From positions 1 through 7,579 of the forward strand of contig CAMLID010000122.1 in NCBI GenBank assembly GCA_946480055.1: 7,579 bases of DNA, given 5' to 3'. Every line of letters begins with the position of its first letter. Position 1 is the first letter of the stretch. The stretch comes from an uncultured Lysobacter sp. (GTDB taxonomy: Bacteria > Pseudomonadota > Gammaproteobacteria > Xanthomonadales > Xanthomonadaceae). Position numbers and translations under genes: made by a program. The notes under the pieces are model-generated. The model was given only the letters and a program-made list of their open reading frames with translations, was not told the origin of the DNA and did not search any database. This document shows, piece after piece, positions 1 through 5,516 of the stretch.

Positions 1-504
1 GGGCGCGATCACCGCGAGCTTGCCGTCGATCACCTGCAACTCGCCCAGGCCTTCCAGCGCGGCCAGCGGGTCCTTGCTCGGCTGCTCCTGTCCGGGCAGG
101 CCGCGTACCTTCCAGCGGCCGTCGTCGGCGCGCTCCAGGGTCAGGTCGAGGCCGTGCAGGCGCAGCTCGGAAAAGGAATGACCGGGCAAGAGGCCGGCGT
201 AGATCGACACCAGCATCTCGGCATCGCCGACCACGAAGGCCTGCGCGCCCTCGCCGACCCGCAGGCCGTCCAGACGCAGCAGCGGACCGCGCCGGGTCCA
301 TTGGGTTTCGACCCGGTCGAACGCGACCGGACGGCCGGCGCGCTGGCTCAGCCAGGCCGCGATCCGGTCCGGATTGCGCTCGGCCATCGGCAGGATCTGG
401 CTGGCCACACCCAGCGCCACCGCCAGCAACACCAGCAGCACCGCGCCGGTATAGGCGACGCTGCGGCGAGCGAAGCGCAAACGGCGGCGCAGCGGGGTCG
501 GCAT
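1..504 (-). CDS. yhdP: YhdP family AsmA-like envelope protein, N-terminal part (truncated by window edge)
   Basis: The minus-strand reading frame is open from an ATG at 504 to base 1 and gives 168 residues with no stop. Residues 1-16 are rich in arginine, 17-37 form one hydrophobic membrane segment (AYTGAVLLVLLAVALGVAS), and the rest has the style of YhdP/TIGR02099 N-termini: an amphipathic region, an 'R.GRPVAFDRVETQWTRRGP' stretch around 55-73, then repeated beta-rich segments. YhdP proteins are very large (over 1,200 residues), anchored in the inner membrane and spanning the periplasm; in E. coli YhdP acts with TamB and YdbH in moving phospholipids to the outer membrane. The gene follows rng, as in E. 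coli (maf-rng-yhdP-tldD). The 162-base gap to rng is mostly a repeat. The Shine-Dalgarno is weak (GAGG about 8 bases before the ATG), so the exact start is moderately sure. Confidence 0.85.
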   Translation of the reverse strand, partial: MPTPLRRRLRFARRSVAYTGAVLLVLLAVALGVASQILPMAERNPDRIAAWLSQRAGRPVAFDRVETQWTRRGPLLRLDGLRVGEGAQAFVVGDAEMLVSIYAGLLPGHSFSELRLHGLDLTLERADDGRWKVRGLPGQEQPSKDPLAALEGLGELQVIDGKLAVIAP

Positions 505-520
505 CAGCTCGACCTCAGCC

Positions 521-646
521 CCCTCTCCCGCACGCGGGAGAGGGTTGGGGTGAGGGCGCGCGAAACGGCAGGCAACGACGACAGCGCGCCTGCGCGCGCC
601 CTCATCCGGCCCCGCGGACCACCTTCTCCCGCTCGTGGGAGAAGGG
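521..646. repeat. Composite three-hairpin intergenic repeat (REP-like)
   Basis: Three adjacent inverted repeats fill the gap between rng and yhdP. Hairpin A pairs 521-530 with 535-544 (perfect 10 bp, loop CACG). The central stem pairs 548-562 with 593-607 (15 bp, one G-T pair), with a further 5 bp inside it (569-573 with 588-592). Hairpin B pairs 622-630 with 637-645 (perfect 9 bp). Arms A and B resemble each other (CTCTCCCG versus TTCTCCCG), so the unit looks symmetrical. Its translation in one frame gives 'PLSRTRERVGVR', a peptide I recognise from many spurious annotations in proteobacteria, which fits a widely dispersed intergenic repeat. No T-tract follows any hairpin on the minus strand, so it is not a standard terminator, though it could stabilise the rng transcript end. 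Confidence 0.8.
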
Positions 647-666
647 ACGCTGCAAGAGGCAGATTT

Positions 667-2154
667 TTAAAGCAGCACGACATCGAACTGCTCCTGCGCG
701 TACTGGTCGTCGGGCTGGAAGCGGATCGACTTGCCGAGGAACTCCTCCAGCTCGGCCACCGCCGCCGACTCCTCGTCGGTGATGCGCGCGACCACTTTCG
801 GCGAGGCGATCACCAGCAGCCGCGGCGCGTCGAACTGGCGCACCTGGCGGACGATGTCGCGGAAGATTTCGTAGGTCACCGTTTCCGGTGTCTTCAAGGT
901 GCCGCGGCCGCCGCACTCGTGGCAGGGCTCGCTGAGCTGGCGCTCCAGGCTTTCGGTGGTGCGCTTGCGGGTCATCTCGACCAGGCCCAGCGGCGAGAAC
1001 TCGTAGACCGTGGTCTTGGCGTGGTCGCGCGCCAGCGACTTCTCCAGCTGGCGCAGCACCTGGCGCTTGTGCTCGGCGTCGGTCATGTCGATGAAGTCGA
1101 TGATGATGATGCCGCCGAGGTTGCGCAGGCGCAGTTGCCGGGCCACCGACTGCGCCGCTTCCAGATTGGTCCGGTAAACGGTTTCCTCGAGATTGCGTTG
1201 ACCCAGGAAGGAGCCGGTGTTGATGTCGACCGTGGTCATGGCCTCGGTCTGGTCGATCACCAGGTAGCCGCCGGACTTCAGCGGCACCTGCTTGTCGAGC
1301 GCGCGCTGGATCTCGTCCTCGACCCCGTACAGGTCGAAGATCGGGCGCGCGCCGGTGTAGTGCTCGATCTTCTCGTCCAGGCCCGGCATGTACTGGGCGG
1401 CGAACACGCGCAGGCGTTCGCAGGTCTCGCGCGAATCGACCTTGACCTTCTCGACGTCGCGCCGCATCAGGTCGCGCACCGCGCGCAGCGGCAGGCTCAG
1501 GTCTTCGTACACGCGCTCGCCCACGCGCGAGCTCTGCGACTTCTCGGCGATCAGGGCCCAGGCCCGGCTCAGGTACGCCACGTCCTCGGCCAGGGCCTCG
1601 GCGGGCTGGCTCTCGGCGTTGGTGCGCACGATGTAGCCGTGGTTCTCTCCGGCCGGCGCCAGCGCGGTGACGTGCGACTTCAGGCGCTGGCGCTCGCTCT
1701 CGTCCTCGATCCGCGCCGATACCCCGACCACGCGCGTGCGCGGCAGCAGCACCAGGTAACGCGACGGAATGCTGAGCTGGGTGGTCAGGCGCGCGCCCTT
1801 GGTGCCGATCGGGTCCTTGACCACCTGGACGATGATTTCCTGGCCCTCGCGCAGCAGCTCGGCGATCGGCCGGGTCGGGGTCGGCGGCAGCGGCGCCTGG
1901 TCGCCCTCGCCCTCGCCGACCTGGGCCGGCTTGACGATGTCGGCCGCGTGCAGGAACGCGGCGCGCTCCAGGCCGATCTCGACGAACGCCGCCTGCATGC
2001 CCGGCATCACCCGCTGGACCCGGCCCTTGTAGATGTTGCCGACCACGCCGCGGCGCCAGCCGCGCTCGATGTGCAGCTCCTGCAGCATGCCGTTTTCGAC
2101 CACCGCGACTCGGGTTTCGCGCGGGGTGACGTTGACGAGTATTTCTTCAGTCAT
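667..2154 (-). CDS. rng: Ribonuclease G (RNase E/G family endoribonuclease)
   Basis: The 495-residue product is close to the length of E. coli RNase G (489), without the long disordered C-terminus of RNase E. The N-terminus (MTEEILVNVTPRETRVAVVENG) is typical of RNase G. An S1 RNA-binding domain spans about 37-125 (VGNIYKGRVQRVMPGMQAAFVEIG). The catalytic core has the metal-binding aspartates of the family, Asp310 in TVDINTG and Asp353 in IIDFIDM. The zinc-link CxxC is Cys411-Cys414 (CHECGGRGT), used for dimer/tetramer assembly. The family cleaves single-stranded A/U-rich RNA, prefers 5'-monophosphorylated ends, matures the 16S rRNA 5' end and degrades some mRNAs in the cytoplasm. The start ATG at 2154 has only a weak Shine-Dalgarno, but the conserved N-terminus supports it. 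It lies 66 bases after maf and probably shares its transcript. Confidence 0.96.
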   Translation of the reverse strand: MTEEILVNVTPRETRVAVVENGMLQELHIERGWRRGVVGNIYKGRVQRVMPGMQAAFVEIGLERAAFLHAADIVKPAQVGEGEGDQAPLPPTPTRPIAELLREGQEIIVQVVKDPIGTKGARLTTQLSIPSRYLVLLPRTRVVGVSARIEDESERQRLKSHVTALAPAGENHGYIVRTNAESQPAEALAEDVAYLSRAWALIAEKSQSSRVGERVYEDLSLPLRAVRDLMRRDVEKVKVDSRETCERLRVFAAQYMPGLDEKIEHYTGARPIFDLYGVEDEIQRALDKQVPLKSGGYLVIDQTEAMTTVDINTGSFLGQRNLEETVYRTNLEAAQSVARQLRLRNLGGIIIIDFIDMTDAEHKRQVLRQLEKSLARDHAKTTVYEFSPLGLVEMTRKRTTESLERQLSEPCHECGGRGTLKTPETVTYEIFRDIVRQVRQFDAPRLLVIASPKVVARITDEESAAVAELEEFLGKSIRFQPDDQYAQEQFDVVLL

Positions 2155-2220
2155 GGCGTGGATGGCGCTCTGCGTTCGTCAACGGTGGGGGAAGGTCGCG
2201 CGGCGGCCGACGCGCGCGGG

Positions 2221-2790
2221 TCACGCATCGAGGCCGGCCTCGCGCAGCAGGCGCACGGTTTCGTGCAGGGGCAGCCCCATCACGCCGGAGTAGCTGCCCG
2301 ACAATCGGCTCACGAAGGCCTCGGCGCGGCCCTGGATCGCGTAGGCGCCGGCTTTGCCCTGCCACTCGCCACTGGCGATGTAGCCGGCGATGCGCGGCTC
2401 GTCCAGGGTTTCGAACACGACCTCCGATACCGACACCGCCTGCGCTTCGCGCGCCGGCGAGACCAGCGACACCGCCGAGATCACCCGGTGGCTGCGTCCG
2501 GACAGCCGGCGCAGCATGGCCGCGGCGTCTTGCTCATCGCGCGGCTTGCCGAAGACTTCGTCGTCGAGCACGACCTCGGTGTCGGCGCCCAGCACCAGCG
2601 CGCTCGGGTTGGCGACCACGGTCAGCAGACCGGCGCCGGCCTTCTCGCGCGCGACCCGGCGCACATAGTCCTCGGCGGGCTCGCCGGGCTGGCGGTGCTC
2701 GGGTATGTCGAGGTCGAGCACGCCGAACGGCAGGCCCAGGCGGCCGAGCAACTCGTGCCTGCGTGGCGATTTGGAGGCGAGATAGAGCAT
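2221..2790 (-). CDS. maf: Maf/YhdE-type nucleoside triphosphate pyrophosphatase (dTTP/UTP type)
   Basis: The 189-residue protein starts [15 protein letters not shown], the Maf signature, with SKSPRR at 6-11. Asp70 in LGADTEVV is the likely catalytic base. [23 protein letters not shown] (81-103) and [10 protein letters not shown] (145-154), followed by [12 protein letters not shown], match the YhdE/dTTP-UTP subgroup better than the 7-methyl-GTP subgroup (YceF). The family hydrolyses non-canonical or excess dTTP, UTP and modified nucleotides to monophosphate plus pyrophosphate, keeping them out of DNA and RNA, and some members affect septum formation. I place the start at the ATG at 2790 by homology; another ATG at 2802 would add four residues (MLPR), and neither has a clear Shine-Dalgarno. 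The frame also stays open upstream to a TTG at 2844, which is unlikely. Placed just upstream of rng, as in E. coli. Confidence 0.95.
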   Translation of the reverse strand: MLYLASKSPRRHELLGRLGLPFGVLDLDIPEHRQPGEPAEDYVRRVAREKAGAGLLTVVANPSALVLGADTEVVLDDEVFGKPRDEQDAAAMLRRLSGRSHRVISAVSLVSPAREAQAVSVSEVVFETLDEPRIAGYIASGEWQGKAGAYAIQGRAEAFVSRLSGSYSGVMGLPLHETVRLLREAGLDA

Positions 2791-2913
2791 CCTGGGAAGC
2801 ATAACCCGCGCTGACTGAGCGCCGGCCGACGCGACCGGCGCCAACCCCGCAGTGGATCACGGTTCGTTAACCAGCTCGGCAACACCCTAATCCCACATCA
2901 ACAGGAGTTGAAC
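2791..2913. other. Divergent intergenic region between maf and the SIMPL gene
   Basis: These 123 bases must hold the promoter of the plus-strand SIMPL gene, and of maf if maf is no longer read from rlmH. The only AT-richer part is 2862-2895. A weak sigma70-like pair can be drawn on the plus strand (TTCGTT at 2863-2868, CCTAAT at 2886-2891, spacing 17), but only two and four bases of the respective consensus boxes match, so I do not call it a promoter. A short GGTT/AACC inverted repeat lies at 2861-2872. Nothing else is recognisable. Confidence 0.4.
2903..2907 (+). promoter_or_regulatory. Shine-Dalgarno AGGAG that fixes the SIMPL gene start
   Basis: AGGAG sits six bases before the ATG at 2914. 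The reading frame could also begin at TTG 2908, but that codon directly abuts the AGGAG and cannot use it, so ATG 2914 is the start. Confidence 0.85.
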
Positions 2914-3693
2914 ATGTCGTCCTCGCCAAGCCGGCACCGTACGTCCACATCCCGTTTCGCCCTGCGCCCCCTGGTGCTGGCCGCCACTCTCGCCCTCGGA
3001 GCCGTCACCACCATGTCCGCCACCGCCCAGACCGCTCCGGCCTACATGGCCACCGACGGCACCTTGCTCTCGGTGTCGGCCCAGGCCGAGGCCAAGCGCG
3101 TCCCGGACATCGCCACCGTCTCCACCGGCGTGGTCACCCAGGCCGCCGACGCCAACGGCGCGATGCGTGCCAACGCCGAGCAGATGGCCAAGGTCGTGGC
3201 CGCGATCAAGGCCGCCGGCATCGCCGACCGCGACGTCCAGACCAGCGGCGTGAACCTCAACCCGCAGTACCGCTACGCCGAGAACCAGCCGCCGGTGATC
3301 ACCGGCTACCAGGCCAGCAACAACGTCAACGTGACCATCCGCGATATCGCCAAGGTCGGCAAAATCCTCGACGCCCTGGTCGCCAACGGTTCCAACCAGA
3401 TCAACGGCCCGACCTTCGACATCGACGAGAAGATCAAGGAAACCGCCTACGACGAAGCCCGTCGCAGCGCTATCGAGAAGGCCCAGGCGCGCGCCGAGAT
3501 GTACGCCAAGACCCTGGGGCTGAAGGTGCGCCGCATCGTCAGCGTCAGCGAAGGCGGCCGTTTCAACCCGCCGATGCCGATGATGACGATGGCGCGGATG
3601 GAGAAGGCCGGCGCCGCCGCCGACACCTCGATCTCGCCGGGCGAAAGCGCGCTGTCGATCAACCTCGACGTGGTCTTCGAGCTGGGCAAGTGA
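2914..3693 (+). CDS. Secreted SIMPL domain (DUF541, YggE-like) protein
   Basis: The 259-residue protein has an export signal: arginines in the first 18 residues, a hydrophobic core at about 19-34, and a signal peptidase I site after ATA at residues 36-38. The mature part is one SIMPL/DUF541 domain: 'LLSVSAQAEAKRVPDIATVSTGV' near its start, 'GYQASNNVNVTIRDIAKVGKILDALVANGSNQINGPTFDID' in the middle, and 'ARRSAIEKAQARAEMYAKTLGLKVRRIVSVSEGG' towards the end. YggE, the E. coli relative, is a periplasmic protein reported to lower oxidative stress; some relatives form large oligomeric rings. No enzyme activity is established for the family. Expected location is the periplasm or outer membrane. The stop codon overlaps the start of a small proline-rich ORF, so the two are probably translated together and end at the terminator at 3890-3918. 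Confidence 0.93.
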   Translation: MSSSPSRHRTSTSRFALRPLVLAATLALGAVTTMSATAQTAPAYMATDGTLLSVSAQAEAKRVPDIATVSTGVVTQAADANGAMRANAEQMAKVVAAIKAAGIADRDVQTSGVNLNPQYRYAENQPPVITGYQASNNVNVTIRDIAKVGKILDALVANGSNQINGPTFDIDEKIKETAYDEARRSAIEKAQARAEMYAKTLGLKVRRIVSVSEGGRFNPPMPMMTMARMEKAGAAADTSISPGESALSINLDVVFELGK

Positions 3694-3860
3694 GCTCCCC
3701 GGCCGCCCCCGATCCGCGCAAGCCCGCGCCCGGCTACGCCGAGCCGCAGCCGCGCAACCCGGACGACGCGCGCCAGCCGCATCCCAAGCGGCCGCCGAAT
3801 CCGGACGAGGGCGGCCTGGAGCGCGAGCCGGACCCGGCACCCGACCCGGTCAAGGAATGA
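3690..3860 (+). CDS. Small proline-rich hypothetical protein (56 aa) overlapping the SIMPL gene
   Basis: A GTG at 3690 overlaps the SIMPL stop (GTGA arrangement), and the frame runs 56 codons to TGA at 3858-3860, thirty bases before a terminator. I do not recognise the family. Seventeen of 56 residues are proline, eleven are acidic and eight are lysine or arginine, with only one leucine and one tyrosine, so it should be disordered and soluble. Motifs such as RNPDD (22-26) and PPNPDEGG (35-42) look like two copies of a loose N-P-D unit. There is no signal peptide, membrane segment or cysteine. About 51 of 56 codons end in G or C, matching genuine genes nearby. The overlap, the codon use and the position inside the terminator boundary support translation; low sequence complexity and lack of a separate Shine-Dalgarno weaken it. 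It could be translated only by coupling from the SIMPL gene. Confidence 0.6.
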   Translation: MSSPAAPDPRKPAPGYAEPQPRNPDDARQPHPKRPPNPDEGGLEREPDPAPDPVKE

Positions 3861-3889
3861 TCGCCCGACACCCTGCACTGCAGTACAGG

Positions 3890-3918
3890 AGGCCCGCGCA
3901 AGCGGGCCTTCTTCTTTT
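3890..3918 (+). terminator. Rho-independent terminator after the SIMPL/small-ORF pair
   Basis: A perfect 8-bp stem (AGGCCCGC at 3890-3897 with GCGGGCCT at 3902-3909), a GCAA loop, and a T-rich tail TTCTTCTTTT at 3909-3918. It separates the SIMPL pair from the tonB-like gene. Confidence 0.92.
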
Positions 3919-4163
3919 AGGGCGCGCAGATGGCTTTCCCGGCCGCGCCTCGCTCTTACCGATCGGCTTGTGGCGGCGCCGTCTTGCCTGCCGAACCAGG
4001 ACGCCGGACGGCGGTATCCGTAACTCGCCGCGCCCTCGCCCTGCCGCTCGTCCCAGGCGTCGACGAGGTGCCGACGCGCCATCGAAAAAATTTCCGCGCG
4101 GCTTAACCCCGCCCGCGACCCCGGCCCGTTTCGATCCGTGCAGACCACACCAGGAGAGTTTCC
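3919..4163. other. Leader region upstream of the TonB-like gene
   Basis: These 245 bases lie between the terminator and the next start codon. There is no credible ORF: the frame that is open through them reads as low-complexity R/P/A sequence and continues out of frame over tonB. An A/T-rich spot at 4083-4093 (a run of A then T) and CTTAAC at 4102-4107 hint at a promoter, but I cannot pair them with a -35 box. No iron-box-like palindrome is visible. The Shine-Dalgarno AGGAG at 4152-4156 ends seven bases before the ATG at 4164. Confidence 0.5.
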
Positions 4164-4838
4164 ATGGCGCACGCGATCCCGCATCCAGAACGTCCGCAAC
4201 TGGACTACAACCGCATCGCCGGCAACGCCGGCGCGATCGCCGTCAACGCGGTGCTGCTGATGTTGCTGCTGGTGCCGCTGTCGGCGCCGCAGCTGATCGA
4301 GAAACCCGACGAGATCATCACCGACGTGTTATTCCGCGAGAAGCCCAAGGTGACCGAGCCGCCGCCGAAAGTGGTCGAGCGCGAGATCCGCAAGGAGCCC
4401 AAGCCGAACCCGACGATCGCGCCGAAAGAGGTGCTGGTGGAGACGCCGCCGCGGCCCGTGGTCGACCCCATCGCCAGCGACAGCCTCTACGTCCCCGAAA
4501 CCCTGTCGCAACCCGAACAGCTGTTCGCCAGCAACACTCTCGGCCGCGGCGAGATCCTGACCGGCGTGACCCTGCAGGTGGTCAACAACCCGCCGCCCAG
4601 CTATCCCGGCGAAGCGGTGCGCAACAACCTCACCGGCACGGTGATGCTGGAGATCCTGGTCGGCATCGACGGCAAGCCGGTCGAGGTGACCGTGGTCAAG
4701 AGCAGCGGCCATCGCGTGCTCGATCAGGCCGCACGCCGCGTGGTGATGTCGCGCTGGACCTTCCAGCCGGCGATGGAAGGCGGTCAGCCGGTGCAGGCAC
4801 GCGGCCGCGTGCCGATCGAGTTCACTCTGGAACGTTGA
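4164..4838 (+). CDS. TonB family energy transducer
   Basis: The 224-residue protein has the three-part layout of TonB: a cytoplasmic N-terminus and single membrane anchor (about 22-40, GAIAVNAVLLMLLLVPLS), a charged proline-rich periplasmic linker (about 59-100, with EPPPK, KEPKPNP and TPPRP), and a C-terminal TonB domain at 142-223 with the conserved YP pair (147-148), 'GTVMLEILVGIDGKPVEVTVVKSSGHRVLDQAA' and the 'RWTFQPA' block with Trp198. TonB proteins transmit proton-motive energy from ExbB-ExbD to outer membrane receptors for siderophores, vitamin B12 or glycans. No exbB, exbD or receptor gene is here, so this is an orphan copy that would borrow a pump encoded elsewhere; genomes of this family often carry many TonB paralogues and I cannot say which receptor it serves. 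It has a good Shine-Dalgarno and its own terminator, so it looks monocistronic. Confidence 0.92.
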   Translation: MAHAIPHPERPQLDYNRIAGNAGAIAVNAVLLMLLLVPLSAPQLIEKPDEIITDVLFREKPKVTEPPPKVVEREIRKEPKPNPTIAPKEVLVETPPRPVVDPIASDSLYVPETLSQPEQLFASNTLGRGEILTGVTLQVVNNPPPSYPGEAVRNNLTGTVMLEILVGIDGKPVEVTVVKSSGHRVLDQAARRVVMSRWTFQPAMEGGQPVQARGRVPIEFTLER

Positions 4839-4855
4839 GTCCCTTGGCGAGGGAG

Positions 4856-4889
4856 CGGCCCGGGCCGGTATGGCCGGGCCGTTTTTTTT
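4856..4889 (+). terminator. Rho-independent terminator of the TonB-like gene
   Basis: An 8-bp GC stem (CGGCCCGG at 4856-4863 with CCGGGCCG at 4874-4881) is followed by eight T at 4882-4889. It sits 17 bases after the stop. In the other direction the hairpin is not followed by T, so it should not efficiently end the converging rlmH transcript. Confidence 0.93.
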
Positions 4890-4903
4890 GCGTGTCGCCT
4901 CGA

Positions 4904-5374
4904 TCAGGCACGGTGATACGGATGGTTCGCCAGCAGTGCCGCCGCGCGGTACAGCTGCTCGGCCGCGACCAGGCGCACCAGCATGTGCGGCAGGGTCAGC
5001 GGCCCCAGCGACCATTGCTCGTCGGCGCGCGCGAGCACATCCGGCGCGTGGCCCTCGGGGCCGCCGATCAGGAACGCCAGATCGCGGCCCTGCCCGCGCC
5101 AATGCTCCAGGCGCTGGGCCAGTTGTTCCGAGGTCCACAGCCGCCCGCGCCCTTCCAGCGCGACCACGCAGGCGTTCTTCGGCAAGGCCGCGATCACGCG
5201 CGCGCCTTCGTCCGCGGTCGCGCGCGCGGCGTCGCGGCCCTTGCCGCGCAGGCCCGGCTCGATCTCGACCAGGTCCAGCGGCAGCCAGTGCGAGAGCCGC
5301 TTCTGGTACTCGCCGAAGCCCTCGGCGACCCAGCGCGGCTCGCGTTCGCCGACGGCGATCAGTTTCGCTTTCAT
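4904..5374 (-). CDS. rlmH: 23S rRNA (pseudouridine1915-N3)-methyltransferase RlmH
   Basis: The 156-residue product matches the usual 155-156 length. It opens MKAKLIAVGER, has the SPOUT-fold cofactor loop FLIGGPEGHA (101-110), the 'WSLGPLTLPHMLVRLVAAEQLYRA' helix (121-144) and the invariant C-terminal NHPYHR (150-155). RlmH uses S-adenosylmethionine to methylate pseudouridine 1915 in helix 69 of 23S rRNA, acting late, on assembled 70S ribosomes, as a homodimer with a knotted active site. I chose ATG 5374 over an open upstream extension to 5431 because the family begins there. No clear Shine-Dalgarno precedes it. rlmH normally follows rsfS directly; here a PhoX-like gene of the opposite strand lies between. 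It converges on tonB with 65 bases between stop codons. Confidence 0.97.
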   Translation of the reverse strand: MKAKLIAVGEREPRWVAEGFGEYQKRLSHWLPLDLVEIEPGLRGKGRDAARATADEGARVIAALPKNACVVALEGRGRLWTSEQLAQRLEHWRGQGRDLAFLIGGPEGHAPDVLARADEQWSLGPLTLPHMLVRLVAAEQLYRAAALLANHPYHRA

Positions 5375-5440
5375 CGCGACATGGTAGCGGTCCGCGACGC
5401 ATGCACGGGCCAAACCGCGCCTGCGTCGCATTCAGAGGCG

Positions 5441-5458
5441 ATGACACCCGCATGTCAT
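5441..5458. promoter_or_regulatory. Inverted repeat ATGACA-N6-TGTCAT in the rlmH/PhoX-like divergent region
   Basis: Perfect 6-bp arms at 5441-5446 and 5453-5458 are separated by six bases. It lies 59 bases before the PhoX-like start and 67 bases before the rlmH start, and its right arm overlaps the candidate Pho box. It could be an operator for a dimeric regulator; the short arms make chance a real alternative. Confidence 0.35.
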
Positions 5459-5469
5459 CGAACGGTTAC
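5452..5469 (+). promoter_or_regulatory. Candidate Pho box (PhoB site) upstream of the PhoX-like gene
   Basis: ATGTCATCGAACGGTTAC agrees at 12 of 18 positions with the Pho box consensus CTGTCATAAATCTGTCAC: the first half is near perfect (TGTCAT) and the second is degenerate (GGTTAC). A weak -10-like TAGCGT at 5480-5485 lies about ten bases downstream, the spacing expected when PhoB replaces the -35 contact, and the ATG is at 5517. PhoX genes are classically induced by phosphate starvation, which supports the call; the match count alone does not prove it. Confidence 0.4.
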
Positions 5470-5504
5470 CGCGCCGACCTAGCGTGCAGACTCCCCCAGC
5501 CAGC

Positions 5505-5509
5505 AGGAG
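5505..5509 (+). promoter_or_regulatory. Shine-Dalgarno AGGAG that fixes the PhoX-like start
   Basis: AGGAG ends seven bases before ATG 5517. The frame stays open upstream to ATC-type and ATG-like codons near 5484, but only the 5517 start puts the Tat motif at the N-terminus with correct spacing from a ribosome site. Confidence 0.8.
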
Positions 5510-5516
5510 CCGCACC

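Noticed and set aside
600..660. Rho-independent terminator after rng
   Set aside because: The hairpin at 622-645 is perfect, but no T-run follows it on the minus strand; it belongs to the composite repeat.
154..2814. A very long plus-strand open frame (886 codons) opposite rng and maf
   Set aside because: It is antisense to two unmistakable conserved genes, is full of R, H, Q, A and D from GC-rich complement codons, has no domain I recognise, and passes through the intergenic repeat. High GC content leaves such antisense frames open.
2863..2891. Sigma70-like promoter for the SIMPL gene
   Set aside because: The best -35 matches two of six bases and the -10 four of six; too weak to list as a promoter.
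2887..3840. 317-codon minus-strand open frame opposite the SIMPL gene
   Set aside because: Low-complexity G/H/R/D/V composition, antisense to a gene with a clear signal peptide, domain and ribosome site.
2914..4838. A new SIMPL-small ORF-TonB system
   Set aside because: A strong terminator and a 245-base leader separate tonB from the other two, and each large protein belongs to a common family; nothing in the sequence shows a joint function.
3857..5482. 541-codon plus-strand frame from the terminator through tonB and across rlmH
   Set aside because: It reads out of frame over tonB, then antisense to rlmH, crosses two terminators and is arginine/alanine-rich without any recognisable domain.
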